Source: Mytilus edulis
Lineage: Eukaryota; Mollusca; Bivalvia; Mytilida; Mytilidae
Assembly: GCF_963676685.1 (NCBI RefSeq)
Contig: NC_092344.1
Span: 92,844,749 to 92,908,748, forward strand
Direction of reading: 5' to 3'
Length of the DNA stretch: 64,000 bases
Below are positions 9,904-22,718 of this stretch, piece after piece; position 1 is the stretch's first letter, and every line of letters begins with the position of its first letter. The notes beneath the pieces are model-generated. The model worked only from the letters and a program-made list of their open reading frames with translations. It searched no databases and was not told the origin of the DNA. Both the position numbers and the translations under genes were made by a program.

Positions 9904-10365
9904 TCGCATGTCAAGCTTTAGAATTTTTAGGTAGTGATGTTTTTACCTGGACATTTGTCATATGCATGTATACCGTATACAACATATTGAAGGATGAATT
10001 ATATTGACCAATTGATTATAACGGTCTAATCGACACTATCTTACACATATATTGATGTTGTCACATGTAATGCATTCCATCTTTAAAAAATTCGACCGGG
10101 CGTTTATTAGCCTTTCATTATTCATCTAAAATCTAGCTGGGTTTCTTTTACCAGAAATCAATTACCAGAACATATATCCCTAAAATTTTAGTTCAATAGA
10201 TCGAAAATGTGCATAAACCCTTAACAGAACATATATCCATGACATAGTCCTCCACTACAATTACTATATAATTACACATTTATAAGTCTTTTTGATGATA
10301 ACCTTAGGTCTATCAGTGACAAGATGAGAATAAAACTCTATTTTCTTCTTGCAAAAATTATGCCA

Positions 10366-10382
10366 CGTCCCTGGGTGGGCTC

Positions 10383-10422
<40 letters not shown>

Positions 10423-10439
10423 AATTGCGCCACAGAGAC
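10366..10439 (-). tRNA. tRNA-Asn-GTT: tRNA-Asn (GTT), array position 8
   Basis: As position 1. Confidence 0.97.
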
Positions 10440-10901
10440 TCGCATGTCAAGCTTTAGAATTTTTAGGTAGTGATGTTTTTACCTGGACATTTGTCATATG
10501 CATGTATACCGTATACAACATATTGAAGGATGAATTATATTGACCAATTGATTATAACGGTCTAATCGACACTATCTTACACATATATTGATGTTGTCAC
10601 ATGTAATGCATTCCATCTTTAAAAAATTCGACCGGGCGTTTATTAGCCTTTCATTATTCATCTAAAATCTAGCTGGGTTTCTTTTACCAGAAATCAATTA
10701 CCAGAACATATATCCCTAAAATTTTAGTTCAATAGATCGAAAATGTGCATAAACCCTTAACAGAACATATATCCATGACATAGTCCTCCACTACAATTAC
10801 TATATAATTACACATTTATAAGTCTTTTTGATGATAACCTTAGGTCTATCAGTGACAAGATGAGAATAAAACTCTATTTTCTTCTTGCAAAAATTATGCC
10901 A

Positions 10902-10918
10902 CGTCCCTGGGTGGGCTC

Positions 10919-10958
<40 letters not shown>

Positions 10959-10975
10959 AATTGCGCCACAGAGAC
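10902..10975 (-). tRNA. tRNA-Asn-GTT: tRNA-Asn (GTT), array position 9
   Basis: As position 1. Confidence 0.97.
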
Positions 10976-11437
10976 TCGCATGTCAAGCTTTAGAATTTTT
11001 AGGTAGTGATGTTTTTACCTGGACATTTGTCATATGCATGTATACCGTATACAACATATTGAAGGATGAATTATATTGACCAATTGATTATAACGGTCTA
11101 ATCGACACTATCTTACACATATATTGATGTTGTCACATGTAATGCATTCCATCTTTAAAAAATTCGACCGGGCGTTTATTAGCCTTTCATTATTCATCTA
11201 AAATCTAGCTGGGTTTCTTTTACCAGAAATCAATTACCAGAACATATATCCCTAAAATTTTAGTTCAATAGATCGAAAATGTGCATAAACCCTTAACAGA
11301 ACATATATCCATGACATAGTCCTCCACTACAATTACTATATAATTACACATTTATAAGTCTTTTTGATGATAACCTTAGGTCTATCAGTGACAAGATGAG
11401 AATAAAACTCTATTTTCTTCTTGCAAAAATTATGCCA

Positions 11438-11454
11438 CGTCCCTGGGTGGGCTC

Positions 11455-11494
<40 letters not shown>

Positions 11495-11511
11495 AATTGC
11501 GCCACAGAGAC
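11438..11511 (-). tRNA. tRNA-Asn-GTT: tRNA-Asn (GTT), array position 10
   Basis: As position 1. Confidence 0.97.
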
Positions 11512-11973
11512 TCGCATGTCAAGCTTTAGAATTTTTAGGTAGTGATGTTTTTACCTGGACATTTGTCATATGCATGTATACCGTATACAACATATTGAAG
11601 GATGAATTATATTGACCAATTGATTATAACGGTCTAATCGACACTATCTTACACATATATTGATGTTGTCACATGTAATGCATTCCATCTTTAAAAAATT
11701 CGACCGGGCGTTTATTAGCCTTTCATTATTCATCTAAAATCTAGCTGGGTTTCTTTTACCAGAAATCAATTACCAGAACATATATCCCTAAAATTTTAGT
11801 TCAATAGATCGAAAATGTGCATAAACCCTTAACAGAACATATATCCATGACATAGTCCTCCACTACAATTACTATATAATTACACATTTATAAGTCTTTT
11901 TGATGATAACCTTAGGTCTATCAGTGACAAGATGAGAATAAAACTCTATTTTCTTCTTGCAAAAATTATACCA

Positions 11974-11994
11974 CGTCCCTGGGTGGGCTCGAAT

Positions 11995-12030
<36 letters not shown>

Positions 12031-12047
12031 AATTGCGCCACAGAGAC
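11974..12047 (-). tRNA. tRNA-Asn-GTT: tRNA-Asn (GTT), array position 11, T-stem mutant
   Basis: Differs from position 1 at 11994 (C to T on plus). In the RNA the last G of the T-stem 5' strand becomes A, which breaks the pair next to the T loop and changes the second G of box B. The unit also has G to A at 11970, four bases past the tRNA 3' end. It is the only complete copy in which I saw a change inside the gene, and it may be a weak or dead copy. Confidence 0.9.
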
Positions 12048-12509
12048 TCGCATGTCAAGCTTTAGAATTTTTAGGTAGTGATGTTTTTACCTGGACATTT
12101 GTCATATGCATGTATACCGTATACAACATATTGAAGGATGAATTATATTGACCAATTGATTATAACGGTCTAATCGACACTATCTTACACATATATTGAT
12201 GTTGTCACATGTAATGCATTCCATCTTTAAAAAATTCGACCGGGCGTTTATTAGCCTTTCATTATTCATCTAAAATCTAGCTGGGTTTCTTTTACCAGAA
12301 ATCAATTACCAGAACATATATCCCTAAAATTTTAGTTCAATAGATCGAAAATGTGCATAAACCCTTAACAGAACATATATCCATGACATAGTCCTCCACT
12401 ACAATTACTATATAATTACACATTTATAAGTCTTTTTGATGATAACCTTAGGTCTATCAGTGACAAGATGAGAATAAAACTCTATTTTCTTCTTGCAAAA
12501 ATTATGCCA

Positions 12510-12526
12510 CGTCCCTGGGTGGGCTC

Positions 12527-12566
<40 letters not shown>

Positions 12567-12583
12567 AATTGCGCCACAGAGAC
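12510..12583 (-). tRNA. tRNA-Asn-GTT: tRNA-Asn (GTT), array position 12
   Basis: As position 1. Confidence 0.97.
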
Positions 12584-13045
12584 TCGCATGTCAAGCTTTA
12601 GAATTTTTAGGTAGTGATGTTTTTACCTGGACATTTGTCATATGCATGTATACCGTATACAACATATTGAAGGATGAATTATATTGACCAATTGATTATA
12701 ACGGTCTAATCGACACTATCTTACACATATATTGATGTTGTCACATGTAATGCATTCCATCTTTAAAAAATTCGACCGGGCGTTTATTAGCCTTTCATTA
12801 TTCATCTAAAATCTAGCTGGGTTTCTTTTACCAGAAATCAATTACCAGAACATATATCCCTAAAATTTTAGTTCAATAGATCGAAAATGTGCATAAACCC
12901 TTAACAGAACATATATCCATGACATAGTCCTCCACTACAATTACTATATAATTACACATTTATAAGTCTTTTTGATGATAACCTTAGGTCTATCAGTGAC
13001 AAGATGAGAATAAAACTCTATTTTCTTCTTGCAAAAATTATGCCA

Positions 13046-13062
13046 CGTCCCTGGGTGGGCTC

Positions 13063-13102
<40 letters not shown>

Positions 13103-13119
13103 AATTGCGCCACAGAGAC
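13046..13119 (-). tRNA. tRNA-Asn-GTT: tRNA-Asn (GTT), array position 13
   Basis: As position 1. Confidence 0.97.
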
Positions 13120-13581
13120 TCGCATGTCAAGCTTTAGAATTTTTAGGTAGTGATGTTTTTACCTGGACATTTGTCATATGCATGTATACCGTATACAACA
13201 TATTGAAGGATGAATTATATTGACCAATTGATTATAACGGTCTAATCGACACTATCTTACACATATATTGATGTTGTCACATGTAATGCATTCCATCTTT
13301 AAAAAATTCGACCGGGCGTTTATTAGCCTTTCATTATTCATCTAAAATCTAGCTGGGTTTCTTTTACCAGAAATCAATTACCAGAACATATATCCCTAAA
13401 ATTTTAGTTCAATAGATCGAAAATGTGCATAAACCCTTAACAGAACATATATCCATGACATAGTCCTCCACTACAATTACTATATAATTACACATTTATA
13501 AGTCTTTTTGATGATAACCTTAGGTCTATCAGTGACAAGATGAGAATAAAACTCTATTTTCTTCTTGCAAAAATTATGCCA

Positions 13582-13598
13582 CGTCCCTGGGTGGGCTC

Positions 13599-13638
<40 letters not shown>

Positions 13639-13655
13639 AATTGCGCCACAGAGAC
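13582..13655 (-). tRNA. tRNA-Asn-GTT: tRNA-Asn (GTT), array position 14
   Basis: As position 1. Confidence 0.97.
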
Positions 13656-14117
13656 TCGCATGTCAAGCTTTAGAATTTTTAGGTAGTGATGTTTTTACCT
13701 GGACATTTGTCATATGCATGTATACCGTATACAACATATTGAAGGATGAATTATATTGACCAATTGATTATAACGGTCTAATCGACACTATCTTACACAT
13801 ATATTGATGTTGTCACATGTAATGCATTCCATCTTTAAAAAATTCGACCGGGCGTTTATTAGCCTTTCATTATTCATCTAAAATCTAGCTGGGTTTCTTT
13901 TACCAGAAATCAATTACCAGAACATATATCCCTAAAATTTTAGTTCAATAGATCGAAAATGTGCATAAACCCTTAACAGAACATATATCCATGACATAGT
14001 CCTCCACTACAATTACTATATAATTACACATTTATAAGTCTTTTTGATGATAACCTTAGGTCTATCAGTGACAAGATGAGAATAAAACTCTATTTTCTTC
14101 TTGCAAAAATTATGCCA

Positions 14118-14134
14118 CGTCCCTGGGTGGGCTC

Positions 14135-14174
<40 letters not shown>

Positions 14175-14191
14175 AATTGCGCCACAGAGAC
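14118..14191 (-). tRNA. tRNA-Asn-GTT: tRNA-Asn (GTT), array position 15
   Basis: As position 1. Confidence 0.97.
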
Positions 14192-14653
14192 TCGCATGTC
14201 AAGCTTTAGAATTTTTAGGTAGTGATGTTTTTACCTGGACATTTGTCATATGCATGTATACCGTATACAACATATTGAAGGATGAATTATATTGACCAAT
14301 TGATTATAACGGTCTAATCGACACTATCTTACACATATATTGATGTTGTCACATGTAATGCATTCCATCTTTAAAAAATTCGACCGGGCGTTTATTAGCC
14401 TTTCATTATTCATCTAAAATCTAGCTGGGTTTCTTTTACCAGAAATCAATTACCAGAACATATATCCCTAAAATTTTAGTTCAATAGATCGAAAATGTGC
14501 ATAAACCCTTAACAGAACATATATCCATGACATAGTCCTCCACTACAATTACTATATAATTACACATTTATAAGTCTTTTTGATGATAACCTTAGGTCTA
14601 TCAGTGACAAGATGAGAATAAAACTCTATTTTCTTCTTGCAAAAATTATGCCA

Positions 14654-14670
14654 CGTCCCTGGGTGGGCTC

Positions 14671-14710
<40 letters not shown>

Positions 14711-14727
14711 AATTGCGCCACAGAGAC
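14654..14727 (-). tRNA. tRNA-Asn-GTT: tRNA-Asn (GTT), array position 16
   Basis: As position 1. Confidence 0.97.
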
Positions 14728-15189
14728 TCGCATGTCAAGCTTTAGAATTTTTAGGTAGTGATGTTTTTACCTGGACATTTGTCATATGCATGTATACCGT
14801 ATACAACATATTGAAGGATGAATTATATTGACCAATTGATTATAACGGTCTAATCGACACTATCTTACACATATATTGATGTTGTCACATGTAATGCATT
14901 CCATCTTTAAAAAATTCGACCGGGCGTTTATTAGCCTTTCATTATTCATCTAAAATCTAGCTGGGTTTCTTTTACCAGAAATCAATTACCAGAACATATA
15001 TCCCTAAAATTTTAGTTCAATAGATCGAAAATGTGCATAAACCCTTAACAGAACATATATCCATGACATAGTCCTCCACTACAATTACTATATAATTACA
15101 CATTTATAAGTCTTTTTGATGATAACCTTAGGTCTATCAGTGACAAGATGAGAATAAAACTCTATTTTCTTCTTGCAAAAATTATGCCA

Positions 15190-15206
15190 CGTCCCTGGGT
15201 GGGCTC

Positions 15207-15246
<40 letters not shown>

Positions 15247-15263
15247 AATTGCGCCACAGAGAC
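15190..15263 (-). tRNA. tRNA-Asn-GTT: tRNA-Asn (GTT), array position 17
   Basis: As position 1. Confidence 0.97.
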
Positions 15264-15725
15264 TCGCATGTCAAGCTTTAGAATTTTTAGGTAGTGATGT
15301 TTTTACCTGGACATTTGTCATATGCATGTATACCGTATACAACATATTGAAGGATGAATTATATTGACCAATTGATTATAACGGTCTAATCGACACTATC
15401 TTACACATATATTGATGTTGTCACATGTAATGCATTCCATCTTTAAAAAATTCGACCGGGCGTTTATTAGCCTTTCATTATTCATCTAAAATCTAGCTGG
15501 GTTTCTTTTACCAGAAATCAATTACCAGAACATATATCCCTAAAATTTTAGTTCAATAGATCGAAAATGTGCATAAACCCTTAACAGAACATATATCCAT
15601 GACATAGTCCTCCACTACAATTACTATATAATTACACATTTATAAGTCTTTTTGATGATAACCTTAGGTCTATCAGTGACAAGATGAGAATAAAACTCTA
15701 TTTTCTTCTTGCAAAAATTATGCCA

Positions 15726-15742
15726 CGTCCCTGGGTGGGCTC

Positions 15743-15782
<40 letters not shown>

Positions 15783-15799
15783 AATTGCGCCACAGAGAC
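15726..15799 (-). tRNA. tRNA-Asn-GTT: tRNA-Asn (GTT), array position 18
   Basis: As position 1. Confidence 0.97.
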
Positions 15800-16261
15800 T
15801 CGCATGTCAAGCTTTAGAATTTTTAGGTAGTGATGTTTTTACCTGGACATTTGTCATATGCATGTATACCGTATACAACATATTGAAGGATGAATTATAT
15901 TGACCAATTGATTATAACGGTCTAATCGACACTATCTTACACATATATTGATGTTGTCACATGTAATGCATTCCATCTTTAAAAAATTCGACCGGGCGTT
16001 TATTAGCCTTTCATTATTCATCTAAAATCTAGCTGGGTTTCTTTTACCAGAAATCAATTACCAGAACATATATCCCTAAAATTTTAGTTCAATAGATCGA
16101 AAATGTGCATAAACCCTTAACAGAACATATATCCATGACATAGTCCTCCACTACAATTACTATATAATTACACATTTATAAGTCTTTTTGATGATAACCT
16201 TAGGTCTATCAGTGACAAGATGAGAATAAAACTCTATTTTCTTCTTGCAAAAATTATGCCA

Positions 16262-16278
16262 CGTCCCTGGGTGGGCTC

Positions 16279-16318
<40 letters not shown>

Positions 16319-16335
16319 AATTGCGCCACAGAGAC
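16262..16335 (-). tRNA. tRNA-Asn-GTT: tRNA-Asn (GTT), array position 19
   Basis: As position 1. Confidence 0.97.
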
Positions 16336-16797
16336 TCGCATGTCAAGCTTTAGAATTTTTAGGTAGTGATGTTTTTACCTGGACATTTGTCATATGCATG
16401 TATACCGTATACAACATATTGAAGGATGAATTATATTGACCAATTGATTATAACGGTCTAATCGACACTATCTTACACATATATTGATGTTGTCACATGT
16501 AATGCATTCCATCTTTAAAAAATTCGACCGGGCGTTTATTAGCCTTTCATTATTCATCTAAAATCTAGCTGGGTTTCTTTTACCAGAAATCAATTACCAG
16601 AACATATATCCCTAAAATTTTAGTTCAATAGATCGAAAATGTGCATAAACCCTTAACAGAACATATATCCATGACATAGTCCTCCACTACAATTACTATA
16701 TAATTACACATTTATAAGTCTTTTTGATGATAACCTTAGGTCTATCAGTGACAAGATGAGAATAAAACTCTATTTTCTTCTTGCAAAAATTATGCCA

Positions 16798-16814
16798 CGT
16801 CCCTGGGTGGGCTC

Positions 16815-16854
<40 letters not shown>

Positions 16855-16871
16855 AATTGCGCCACAGAGAC
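16798..16871 (-). tRNA. tRNA-Asn-GTT: tRNA-Asn (GTT), array position 20
   Basis: As position 1. Confidence 0.97.
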
Positions 16872-17333
16872 TCGCATGTCAAGCTTTAGAATTTTTAGGT
16901 AGTGATGTTTTTACCTGGACATTTGTCATATGCATGTATACCGTATACAACATATTGAAGGATGAATTATATTGACCAATTGATTATAACGGTCTAATCG
17001 ACACTATCTTACACATATATTGATGTTGTCACATGTAATGCATTCCATCTTTAAAAAATTCGACCGGGCGTTTATTAGCCTTTCATTATTCATCTAAAAT
17101 CTAGCTGGGTTTCTTTTACCAGAAATCAATTACCAGAACATATATCCCTAAAATTTTAGTTCAATAGATCGAAAATGTGCATAAACCCTTAACAGAACAT
17201 ATATCCATGACATAGTCCTCCACTACAATTACTATATAATTACACATTTATAAGTCTTTTTGATGATAACCTTAGGTCTATCAGTGACAAGATGAGAATA
17301 AAACTCTATTTTCTTCTTGCAAAAATTATGCCA

Positions 17334-17350
17334 CGTCCCTGGGTGGGCTC

Positions 17351-17390
<40 letters not shown>

Positions 17391-17407
17391 AATTGCGCCA
17401 CAGAGAC
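17334..17407 (-). tRNA. tRNA-Asn-GTT: tRNA-Asn (GTT), array position 21
   Basis: As position 1. Confidence 0.97.
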
Positions 17408-17869
17408 TCGCATGTCAAGCTTTAGAATTTTTAGGTAGTGATGTTTTTACCTGGACATTTGTCATATGCATGTATACCGTATACAACATATTGAAGGATG
17501 AATTATATTGACCAATTGATTATAACGGTCTAATCGACACTATCTTACACATATATTGATGTTGTCACATGTAATGCATTCCATCTTTAAAAAATTCGAC
17601 CGGGCGTTTATTAGCCTTTCATTATTCATCTAAAATCTAGCTGGGTTTCTTTTACCAGAAATCAATTACCAGAACATATATCCCTAAAATTTTAGTTCAA
17701 TAGATCGAAAATGTGCATAAACCCTTAACAGAACATATATCCATGACATAGTCCTCCACTACAATTACTATATAATTACACATTTATAAGTCTTTTTGAT
17801 GATAACCTTAGGTCTATCAGTGACAAGATGAGAATAAAACTCTATTTTCTTCTTGCAAAAATTATGCCA

Positions 17870-17886
17870 CGTCCCTGGGTGGGCTC

Positions 17887-17926
<40 letters not shown>

Positions 17927-17943
17927 AATTGCGCCACAGAGAC
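17870..17943 (-). tRNA. tRNA-Asn-GTT: tRNA-Asn (GTT), array position 22
   Basis: As position 1. Confidence 0.97.
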
Positions 17944-18405
17944 TCGCATGTCAAGCTTTAGAATTTTTAGGTAGTGATGTTTTTACCTGGACATTTGTCA
18001 TATGCATGTATACCGTATACAACATATTGAAGGATGAATTATATTGACCAATTGATTATAACGGTCTAATCGACACTATCTTACACATATATTGATGTTG
18101 TCACATGTAATGCATTCCATCTTTAAAAAATTCGACCGGGCGTTTATTAGCCTTTCATTATTCATCTAAAATCTAGCTGGGTTTCTTTTACCAGAAATCA
18201 ATTACCAGAACATATATCCCTAAAATTTTAGTTCAATAGATCGAAAATGTGCATAAACCCTTAACAGAACATATATCCATGACATAGTCCTCCACTACAA
18301 TTACTATATAATTACACATTTATAAGTCTTTTTGATGATAACCTTAGGTCTATCAGTGACAAGATGAGAATAAAACTCTATTTTCTTCTTGCAAAAATTA
18401 TGCCA

Positions 18406-18422
18406 CGTCCCTGGGTGGGCTC

Positions 18423-18462
<40 letters not shown>

Positions 18463-18479
18463 AATTGCGCCACAGAGAC
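18406..18479 (-). tRNA. tRNA-Asn-GTT: tRNA-Asn (GTT), array position 23
   Basis: As position 1. Confidence 0.97.
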
Positions 18480-18941
18480 TCGCATGTCAAGCTTTAGAAT
18501 TTTTAGGTAGTGATGTTTTTACCTGGACATTTGTCATATGCATGTATACCGTATACAACATATTGAAGGATGAATTATATTGACCAATTGATTATAACGG
18601 TCTAATCGACACTATCTTACACATATATTGATGTTGTCACATGTAATGCATTCCATCTTTAAAAAATTCGACCGGGCGTTTATTAGCCTTTCATTATTCA
18701 TCTAAAATCTAGCTGGGTTTCTTTTACCAGAAATCAATTACCAGAACATATATCCCTAAAATTTTAGTTCAATAGATCGAAAATGTGCATAAACCCTTAA
18801 CAGAACATATATCCATGACATAGTCCTCCACTACAATTACTATATAATTACACATTTATAAGTCTTTTTGATGATAACCTTAGGTCTATCAGTGACAAGA
18901 TGAGAATAAAACTCTATTTTCTTCTTGCAAAAATTATGCCA

Positions 18942-18958
18942 CGTCCCTGGGTGGGCTC

Positions 18959-18998
<40 letters not shown>

Positions 18999-19015
18999 AA
19001 TTGCGCCACAGAGAC
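18942..19015 (-). tRNA. tRNA-Asn-GTT: tRNA-Asn (GTT), array position 24
   Basis: As position 1. Confidence 0.97.
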
Positions 19016-19477
19016 TCGCATGTCAAGCTTTAGAATTTTTAGGTAGTGATGTTTTTACCTGGACATTTGTCATATGCATGTATACCGTATACAACATATT
19101 GAAGGATGAATTATATTGACCAATTGATTATAACGGTCTAATCGACACTATCTTACACATATATTGATGTTGTCACATGTAATGCATTCCATCTTTAAAA
19201 AATTCGACCGGGCGTTTATTAGCCTTTCATTATTCATCTAAAATCTAGCTGGGTTTCTTTTACCAGAAATCAATTACCAGAACATATATCCCTAAAATTT
19301 TAGTTCAATAGATCGAAAATGTGCATAAACCCTTAACAGAACATATATCCATGACATAGTCCTCCACTACAATTACTATATAATTACACATTTATAAGTC
19401 TTTTTGATGATAACCTTAGGTCTATCAGTGACAAGATGAGAATAAAACTCTATTTTCTTCTTGCAAAAATTATGCCA

Positions 19478-19494
19478 CGTCCCTGGGTGGGCTC

Positions 19495-19534
<40 letters not shown>

Positions 19535-19551
19535 AATTGCGCCACAGAGAC
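19478..19551 (-). tRNA. tRNA-Asn-GTT: tRNA-Asn (GTT), array position 25
   Basis: As position 1. Confidence 0.97.
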
Positions 19552-20013
19552 TCGCATGTCAAGCTTTAGAATTTTTAGGTAGTGATGTTTTTACCTGGAC
19601 ATTTGTCATATGCATGTATACCGTATACAACATATTGAAGGATGAATTATATTGACCAATTGATTATAACGGTCTAATCGACACTATCTTACACATATAT
19701 TGATGTTGTCACATGTAATGCATTCCATCTTTAAAAAATTCGACCGGGCGTTTATTAGCCTTTCATTATTCATCTAAAATCTAGCTGGGTTTCTTTTACC
19801 AGAAATCAATTACCAGAACATATATCCCTAAAATTTTAGTTCAATAGATCGAAAATGTGCATAAACCCTTAACAGAACATATATCCATGACATAGTCCTC
19901 CACTACAATTACTATATAATTACACATTTATAAGTCTTTTTGATGATAACCTTAGGTCTATCAGTGACAAGATGAGAATAAAACTCTATTTTCTTCTTGC
20001 AAAAATTATGCCA

Positions 20014-20030
20014 CGTCCCTGGGTGGGCTC

Positions 20031-20070
<40 letters not shown>

Positions 20071-20087
20071 AATTGCGCCACAGAGAC
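20014..20087 (-). tRNA. tRNA-Asn-GTT: tRNA-Asn (GTT), array position 26
   Basis: As position 1. A private change at 20094 (G to A on plus) lies seven bases upstream of the gene. Confidence 0.97.
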
Positions 20088-20549
20088 TCGCATATCAAGC
20101 TTTAGAATTTTTAGGTAGTGATGTTTTTACCTGGACATTTGTCATATGCATGTATACCGTATACAACATATTGAAGGATGAATTATATTGACCAATTGAT
20201 TATAACGGTCTAATCGACACTATCTTACACATATATTGATGTTGTCACATGTAATGCATTCCATCTTTAAAAAATTCGACCGGGCGTTTATTAGCCTTTC
20301 ATTATTCATCTAAAATCTAGCTGGGTTTCTTTTACCAGAAATCAATTACCAGAACATATATCCCTAAAATTTTAGTTCAATAGATCGAAAATGTGCATAA
20401 ACCCTTAACAGAACATATATCCATGACATAGTCCTCCACTACAATTACTATATAATTACACATTTATAAGTCTTTTTGATGATAACCTTAGGTCTATCAG
20501 TGACAAGATGAGAATAAAACTCTATTTTCTTCTTGCAAAAATTATGCCA

Positions 20550-20566
20550 CGTCCCTGGGTGGGCTC

Positions 20567-20606
<40 letters not shown>

Positions 20607-20623
20607 AATTGCGCCACAGAGAC
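20550..20623 (-). tRNA. tRNA-Asn-GTT: tRNA-Asn (GTT), array position 27
   Basis: As position 1. Confidence 0.97.
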
Positions 20624-21085
20624 TCGCATGTCAAGCTTTAGAATTTTTAGGTAGTGATGTTTTTACCTGGACATTTGTCATATGCATGTATACCGTATAC
20701 AACATATTGAAGGATGAATTATATTGACCAATTGATTATAACGGTCTAATCGACACTATCTTACACATATATTGATGTTGTCACATGTAATGCATTCCAT
20801 CTTTAAAAAATTCGACCGGGCGTTTATTAGCCTTTCATTATTCATCTAAAATCTAGCTGGGTTTCTTTTACCAGAAATCAATTACCAGAACATATATCCC
20901 TAAAATTTTAGTTCAATAGATCGAAAATGTGCATAAACCCTTAACAGAACATATATCCATGACATAGTCCTCCACTACAATTACTATATAATTACACATT
21001 TATAAGTCTTTTTGATGATAACCTTAGGTCTATCAGTGACAAGATGAGAATAAAACTCTATTTTCTTCTTGCAAAAATTATGCCA

Positions 21086-21102
21086 CGTCCCTGGGTGGGC
21101 TC

Positions 21103-21138
<36 letters not shown>
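21086..21138 (-). pseudogene. tRNA-Asn array position 28, 3' part, split by a retroposon
   Basis: Bases 22-74 of the tRNA are present; the gene is then interrupted by the type 1 element. The rest is at 22749-22784. Confidence 0.95.
21124..21138. repeat. Target site duplication of the type 1 element, left copy
   Basis: The 15-base ACAGCCGAACGCGCT, part of the tRNA (linear positions 22-36), is repeated at 22749-22763 on the other side of the insertion. Confidence 0.85.
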
Positions 21139-21152
21139 TTTTTTTTTTTATC

Positions 21153-21158
21153 TTTATT
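21153..21158 (-). promoter_or_regulatory. AATAAA at the 3' end of the type 1 element
   Basis: AATAAA lies three bases before the A tail, too close for a normal cleavage signal. It is conserved in type 2, so it may be part of a 3'-end motif recognised by the reverse transcriptase. Confidence 0.5.
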
Positions 21159-21605
21159 ATAATCAGACATCATATTTACACATTATACAGTTATTATACA
21201 GATTGACCTACAATGATATCACAGTTTTAGCAAATTTCCTACAATATCACACTCAGATATATTCATACATTTATATAATGCCGCATTATCACTTTATTTT
21301 TTTTTCTTTTATGAATTTTTTAATTAAAAATAGAATATACACATCGTCTCTTTCCAAACAAAAAATAATTATTTTCATTAACATTTTACACAACACTACC
21401 ATAAGTCTAAACAGAAATGCTTTTATAAAAACAAAAATTGCATGTACGTGGATGGATTCCAATTCCTTCACACATTCAACTTTATTTTAACATTGTAAGA
21501 TAATAACTCAAAGACATGTTTTTAAAATTGAAAATAAAACTATTATTTCAAGTCATAGAATAATCAAAATTAAAAAATAAAACGCTTTCATATATACAAA
21601 ATAAA

Positions 21606-22496
21606 TCATTTTCTATGTTTATAAAGTCCATTAGCAATTGCACAATCAGCAATCCGAAAAAGTATATCATCAGTATCATCAGGACGAAATTCATAGTTCC
21701 TCACATCTGGAAAATCTTGTTCGACGTTTTGCTTATATGTGTCATAATCAACATCCTTTGGTCGAACTTGTCCTACTTTGTTACGACCCCGATCATACTT
21801 TACAAGTTTTTCTGTCCCTTTTATTTTTGCAATGAATTTATCAGGCAATAGTCTACTTGTCTTAATCACCGCTTTCACAATAATGTCGTCAATTGGGACT
21901 TGTATTGGACAACCATCATAGTCACTTAACTCACTATCGTCATCACTATCATCATCACTATCATCATCCGATTCATCAGACTGAATTGTCAATGTTGTGT
22001 CTTTTTCCTCTTTGCGTATAGTTTCAATTACCTTGTTTTCACTAATTACTGATAATTGAGCATTTCCTGTCCCTTTGTTCATTTTCTCAACTTCAACTTT
22101 GTCGGAATAAGTGTTTGCAAAATCCGTATTACTATCCTGTAATGCAAATGTACAGTTCTCTACTACAGTAGTGTCCGTTTCTGCGCTCCGTACAGTTTCT
22201 GTTTCGATCTCCATTAATTGATCATCATTACTTTCAATGGTTCCTTGAACTAAGCTTTTATTTCCTTCTAGTTTGTCATCTTTTTTTGTAACTTTTTCAA
22301 TATAATTTTGCATTCTTTTGTTATTCCTGCGTTCCATAGATTTTGACTTTCGTGTACTTTGTTTACTATCATATTGTCCGAACATTATAGATATTCTTGC
22401 TTTATTTTCATCTCCGTGTATAGTGAATGTTATATTGTCAAATATGTTACATGCATTTTCTATCGACTTCACCAAATAAACAGGTAATTTATCCAT
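21606..22496 (-). CDS. ORF of the type 1 retroposon, ORF1-like protein of 296 aa
   Basis: The start is the ATG at 22496 (A at -3, G at +4), chosen because the type 2 proteins begin at the matching place. The N-terminal block (residues 1-35) runs MDKLPVYLVKSIENA, then NITFTIHG and ARISIMF, and matches type 2 closely. It is followed by a basic, NLS-like stretch (RKSKSMERRNNKRM), a diverged middle with the acidic run SDDDSDDDSDDDSE near residue 180, and a C-terminal block with DFPDVRNYEF that again matches type 2. I do not recognise a named domain. Position, size and context suggest an RNA-binding or packaging ORF1-like protein, which is inference. It ends 467 bases before the element end, and the frame is intact. 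Confidence 0.75.
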   Translation of the reverse strand: MDKLPVYLVKSIENACNIFDNITFTIHGDENKARISIMFGQYDSKQSTRKSKSMERRNNKRMQNYIEKVTKKDDKLEGNKSLVQGTIESNDDQLMEIETETVRSAETDTTVVENCTFALQDSNTDFANTYSDKVEVEKMNKGTGNAQLSVISENKVIETIRKEEKDTTLTIQSDESDDDSDDDSDDDSELSDYDGCPIQVPIDDIIVKAVIKTSRLLPDKFIAKIKGTEKLVKYDRGRNKVGQVRPKDVDYDTYKQNVEQDFPDVRNYEFRPDDTDDILFRIADCAIANGLYKHRK

Positions 22497-22712
22497 AATC
22501 AATATTGATGTTCAAGGTTAATATCTAGGTCGATGGCACAGTTGTAAACATCAGTTTAAAACATGTCTTTTTTCAAACAGGGAGGTTACAGTTTTCAACA
22601 AACAAACGTTACTTACTTAAGACGAGTAAGTTCTTCATCCAAACATGAATATAAATTCTGGAAATCCAAAGAATCCTACATATATTGGAAAAATTTGTCC
22701 TTGTTGAAATAC

Positions 22713-22718
22713 ACGTCC
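22713..22718 (-). promoter_or_regulatory. Downstream promoter-like motif GGACGT of the type 1 element
   Basis: GGACGT fits the DPE consensus RGWYVT and lies 31-36 bases from the element's 5' end. Type 2 has it at almost the same distance (32-37). Some insect LINEs use such a motif near +30 for TATA-less internal promoters. Confidence 0.45.
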
